Of a stretch of DNA of 18,034 bases, positions 16,637-18,034 are shown in pieces. The first letter of the stretch is position 1, and every line of letters starts with the position of its first letter. Both the position numbers and the translations under genes were made by a program. Where the stretch lies: positions 1-18,034 of the forward strand of contig DDVI01000035.1 of the NCBI GenBank assembly GCA_002345205.1, in the 5' to 3' direction. The notes beneath the pieces are model-generated. The model had not been told where the DNA came from. It did no database searches and saw nothing but the letters and a program-made list of their open reading frames with translations. The DNA is from Bdellovibrionaceae bacterium UBA2316. Lineage in GTDB: Bacteria > Bdellovibrionota > Bdellovibrionia > Bdellovibrionales > Bdellovibrionaceae.

Positions 16637-17203
16637 ATGTACGATACATCAGATTTTAAAAAAGGACTTAGAATTTTATTTGAAGACAATCCATTTCAAG
16701 TTGTGGATTTCCAGCACGTTAAGCCAGGTAAAGGAAATCAGTTCACCCGAACTAAGCTTAAGAACCTACTTACAGGGCAAAACCGCGAATTAACATTCAA
16801 ATCAGGTGAAAAGTTTGCTGTTCCTAATGTTGAAAACAAAGAAATGACATTTTTGTACAAAGACGAAAATGGCTATAATTTCATGGATCAAACGAACTAT
16901 GAACAGATCACAATGACGGCTGATGATATTGGTGAAAACGTTAATTTTCTTCATGACGATCTTAAAGTAGTGATTTTAATATACAACGAACGTCCAGTTG
17001 CGGTTGATGTGCCAAAGGCCGTTAATTTAAAAGTGGCTCAAACAGATCCTGGTTTTAAGGGTGACCGTGTGACCGGTGCTACAAAACCGGCTATTTTAGA
17101 AAGCGGTCTTAAGGTCAACGTACCTCTACACATCAATGAAGGCGATTTATTACGTATCGATACTTCAACCGGTGACTATGTAGAGCGCGTTAGCCAGAAA
17201 TAA
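16637..17203 (+). CDS. efp: Elongation factor P
   Basis: EF-P binds ribosomes stalled on consecutive prolines and restores peptide-bond formation. The 188 residues match family length and all three domains: the N-terminal KOW-like domain with KPGKGNQFTRTKLKNLLTG, then the OB domains with TDPGFKGDRVTGATKPA and the end signature (VPLHINEGDLLRIDTSTGDYVERV). The loop lysine K32 in P-G-K-G is the residue modified by beta-lysylation in E. coli (K34 there). A modified-lysine EF-P therefore looks likely, although no modification gene is in the window. Shine-Dalgarno AGGGGA (16628-16633) sits just upstream of the ATG. It is divergent from the FHA-protease operon and probably monocistronic. Confidence 0.98.
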   Translation: MYDTSDFKKGLRILFEDNPFQVVDFQHVKPGKGNQFTRTKLKNLLTGQNRELTFKSGEKFAVPNVENKEMTFLYKDENGYNFMDQTNYEQITMTADDIGENVNFLHDDLKVVILIYNERPVAVDVPKAVNLKVAQTDPGFKGDRVTGATKPAILESGLKVNVPLHINEGDLLRIDTSTGDYVERVSQK

Positions 17204-17217
17204 TCGCTTTTGGCGAT
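17203..17217 (+). repeat. Inverted repeat at the efp stop
   Basis: ATCGC (17203-17207) and GCGAT (17213-17217) form a perfect 5-bp stem starting at the last base of efp. It is the first of three inverted repeats in about 100 bases. On its own it is too short to call a terminator. Confidence 0.3.
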
Positions 17218-17220
17218 ATC

Positions 17221-17241
17221 AAAAATAACACCTTCGGTGTT
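17221..17241 (-). terminator. Perfect hairpin after efp; T-run only on the minus-strand side
   Basis: AACACC (17227-17232) and GGTGTT (17236-17241) form a perfect 6-bp stem with a TTC loop. On the plus strand no T-tract follows. On the minus strand the stem is followed by ATTTTT, the usual form of an intrinsic terminator. No minus-strand gene is visible to the right, so it may stop antisense transcription into efp, or act as a weaker plus-strand efp terminator. Confidence 0.35.
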
Positions 17242-17266
17242 GTCAGAAACAACATAGTTTTGTGCC

Positions 17267-17304
17267 TAGCTATTTTTGCCTCGTTCGTAGGTCCTAAATA
17301 GCTA
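17267..17304. repeat. 9-bp inverted repeat between efp and the last gene
   Basis: TAGCTATTT (17267-17275) is the exact reverse complement of AAATAGCTA (17296-17304). The 20-base loop contains a further CCT/AGG pairing. No T-run follows. It may be an RNA structure in the 3' end of efp mRNA or an operator for the gene starting at 17381. Confidence 0.4.
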
Positions 17305-17380
17305 TGACGCAACAAATTAAGTCTCATTAAACACAAGATAATTCTGCAAAATTAAAGGGCGTACATTTGGAGGATTATCT

Positions 17381-18034
17381 TTGGCTCTTTCGCTCGATGA
17401 CGAGATTCATATTCATTTAAATCAGGGACATCCGCCGTCATTTATCGCGGAGTGGATCTATGAAAAAATGATCACGTCTGATTACGAATGGTCTGACGCA
17501 AATATCAATACGTTCTGTCTTTTCATTTTGAAAGCCGGTCGATGTGATTTGATTCTCTATTTTTTTCTAAAATTTCATAAAGACGAAGATTTAAAACTAC
17601 CCCCGGCATTTCTGATTTGGGCGGTTGTGAAAAGCTTTCCGACAGTTTCTAAAGACCTAAATAAAATCATCGTAGCCTACTTGAATGAAGACATGAAACG
17701 CTGGGTCGATGCCTCGTTGACGAAAATTGGCGACTCCGAATGGCCGGGAATTCGCGAGAACAGAAAGAAATTACGAGATTTAAATGCACAGAAATTAACT
17801 AAGCTACGTAAAGAATTAATTCAAAAATTCGAACTATTCAATAGTCAGAACCTCAATGAACCGGCACGAAATACGATACGAAAATTAGAAAAAGTTTTTC
17901 CTAATGATCCTGAAATTGCCCGTATCACGATGAAGTTTAAAGAGAAGGATGCGGAAAGTGTATTTGATAAATATCGTCACAAAAAATCTAGATTGGATAC
18001 TAAGCCTAAACCGGATCCGGAATTACTTGCGGCT
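17381..18034 (+). CDS. Unrecognised helical protein, 3'-incomplete, TTG start
   Basis: A reading frame of 218 codons runs from a TTG at 17381 to the window edge without a stop. The start is supported by a near-perfect Shine-Dalgarno GGAGGA (17369-17374) six bases upstream. The protein begins MALSLDDEIHIHLNQGHPP (TTG read as Met). It looks mostly alpha-helical, with alternating hydrophobic helices (FCLFILKAGRCDLILYFFL, FLIWAVVKSF) and then a charged region (NRKKLRDLNAQKLTKLRKEL) that could be a coiled coil. Some spacing, such as KLEKVFPNDPEIARI, recalls TPR-like helical repeats. There is no signal peptide. I do not recognise a family, and the C-terminal part is missing. A GATAAT box at 17337-17342 could be its -10, but no -35 was seen. 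Confidence 0.75.
   Translation, partial: MALSLDDEIHIHLNQGHPPSFIAEWIYEKMITSDYEWSDANINTFCLFILKAGRCDLILYFFLKFHKDEDLKLPPAFLIWAVVKSFPTVSKDLNKIIVAYLNEDMKRWVDASLTKIGDSEWPGIRENRKKLRDLNAQKLTKLRKELIQKFELFNSQNLNEPARNTIRKLEKVFPNDPEIARITMKFKEKDAESVFDKYRHKKSRLDTKPKPDPELLAA

Noticed and set aside
16602..16793. 63-codon plus-strand frame at the efp start
   Set aside because: It is an out-of-frame shadow over the strongly conserved EF-P N-terminus.

Overview
The window reads as chromosomal DNA of a Gram-negative predatory-type bacterium of the Bdellovibrionota. This is an inference from the AT-leaning base composition, the FQNC-type lipobox, the four-cysteine repeat/GLUG surface lipoprotein and the mix of secreted hydrolases. 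I would guess a low-GC relative of Bdellovibrio, but no species call is possible from sequence alone. No rRNA, tRNA, CRISPR array, insertion sequence or prophage gene was seen, and no gene-free stretch exceeds 300 bases.

Layout. (1) 1-1644: a secreted alpha/beta hydrolase whose true start may lie left of the window. (2) 1641-3495: a good sigma70-type promoter drives a tightly overlapping three-gene operon: an orphan ParA ATPase with an N-terminal DNA-binding-like domain, a small lysine-rich/disordered partner, and BolA. (3) 3538-5440: a promoter and a large surface lipoprotein with four ~50-residue cysteine repeats and a GLUG-like beta-helical region. Its lipoprotein signal peptide is split from the rest by a T8 tract that puts the start codon out of frame. 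(4) 5536-12426: uvrB, uvrC and uup overlap or nearly overlap, and a soluble PAS histidine kinase follows 51 bases later, giving a DNA-damage-themed block. (5) 16464-12502 on the minus strand: a type II membrane protein (cytoplasmic FHA domain, one transmembrane helix, periplasmic trypsin-like protease, ~540-residue unassigned C-terminal part), then a secreted S33-type alpha/beta hydrolase/peptidase. (6) 16637-17203: efp (elongation factor P), divergent from the protease operon. (7) 17381-18034: the start of an unrecognised gene with a TTG start and an ideal ribosome-binding site, cut off by the window edge.

The parts most likely to hold something new are the FHA-protease/hydrolase pair, the ParA-partner-BolA operon (an orphan ParA with a small overlapping partner rather than ParB, as in cargo-positioning systems), and the T8-interrupted surface lipoprotein, which looks like a phase-variable or slippage-controlled adhesin unless the tract is a sequencing error.
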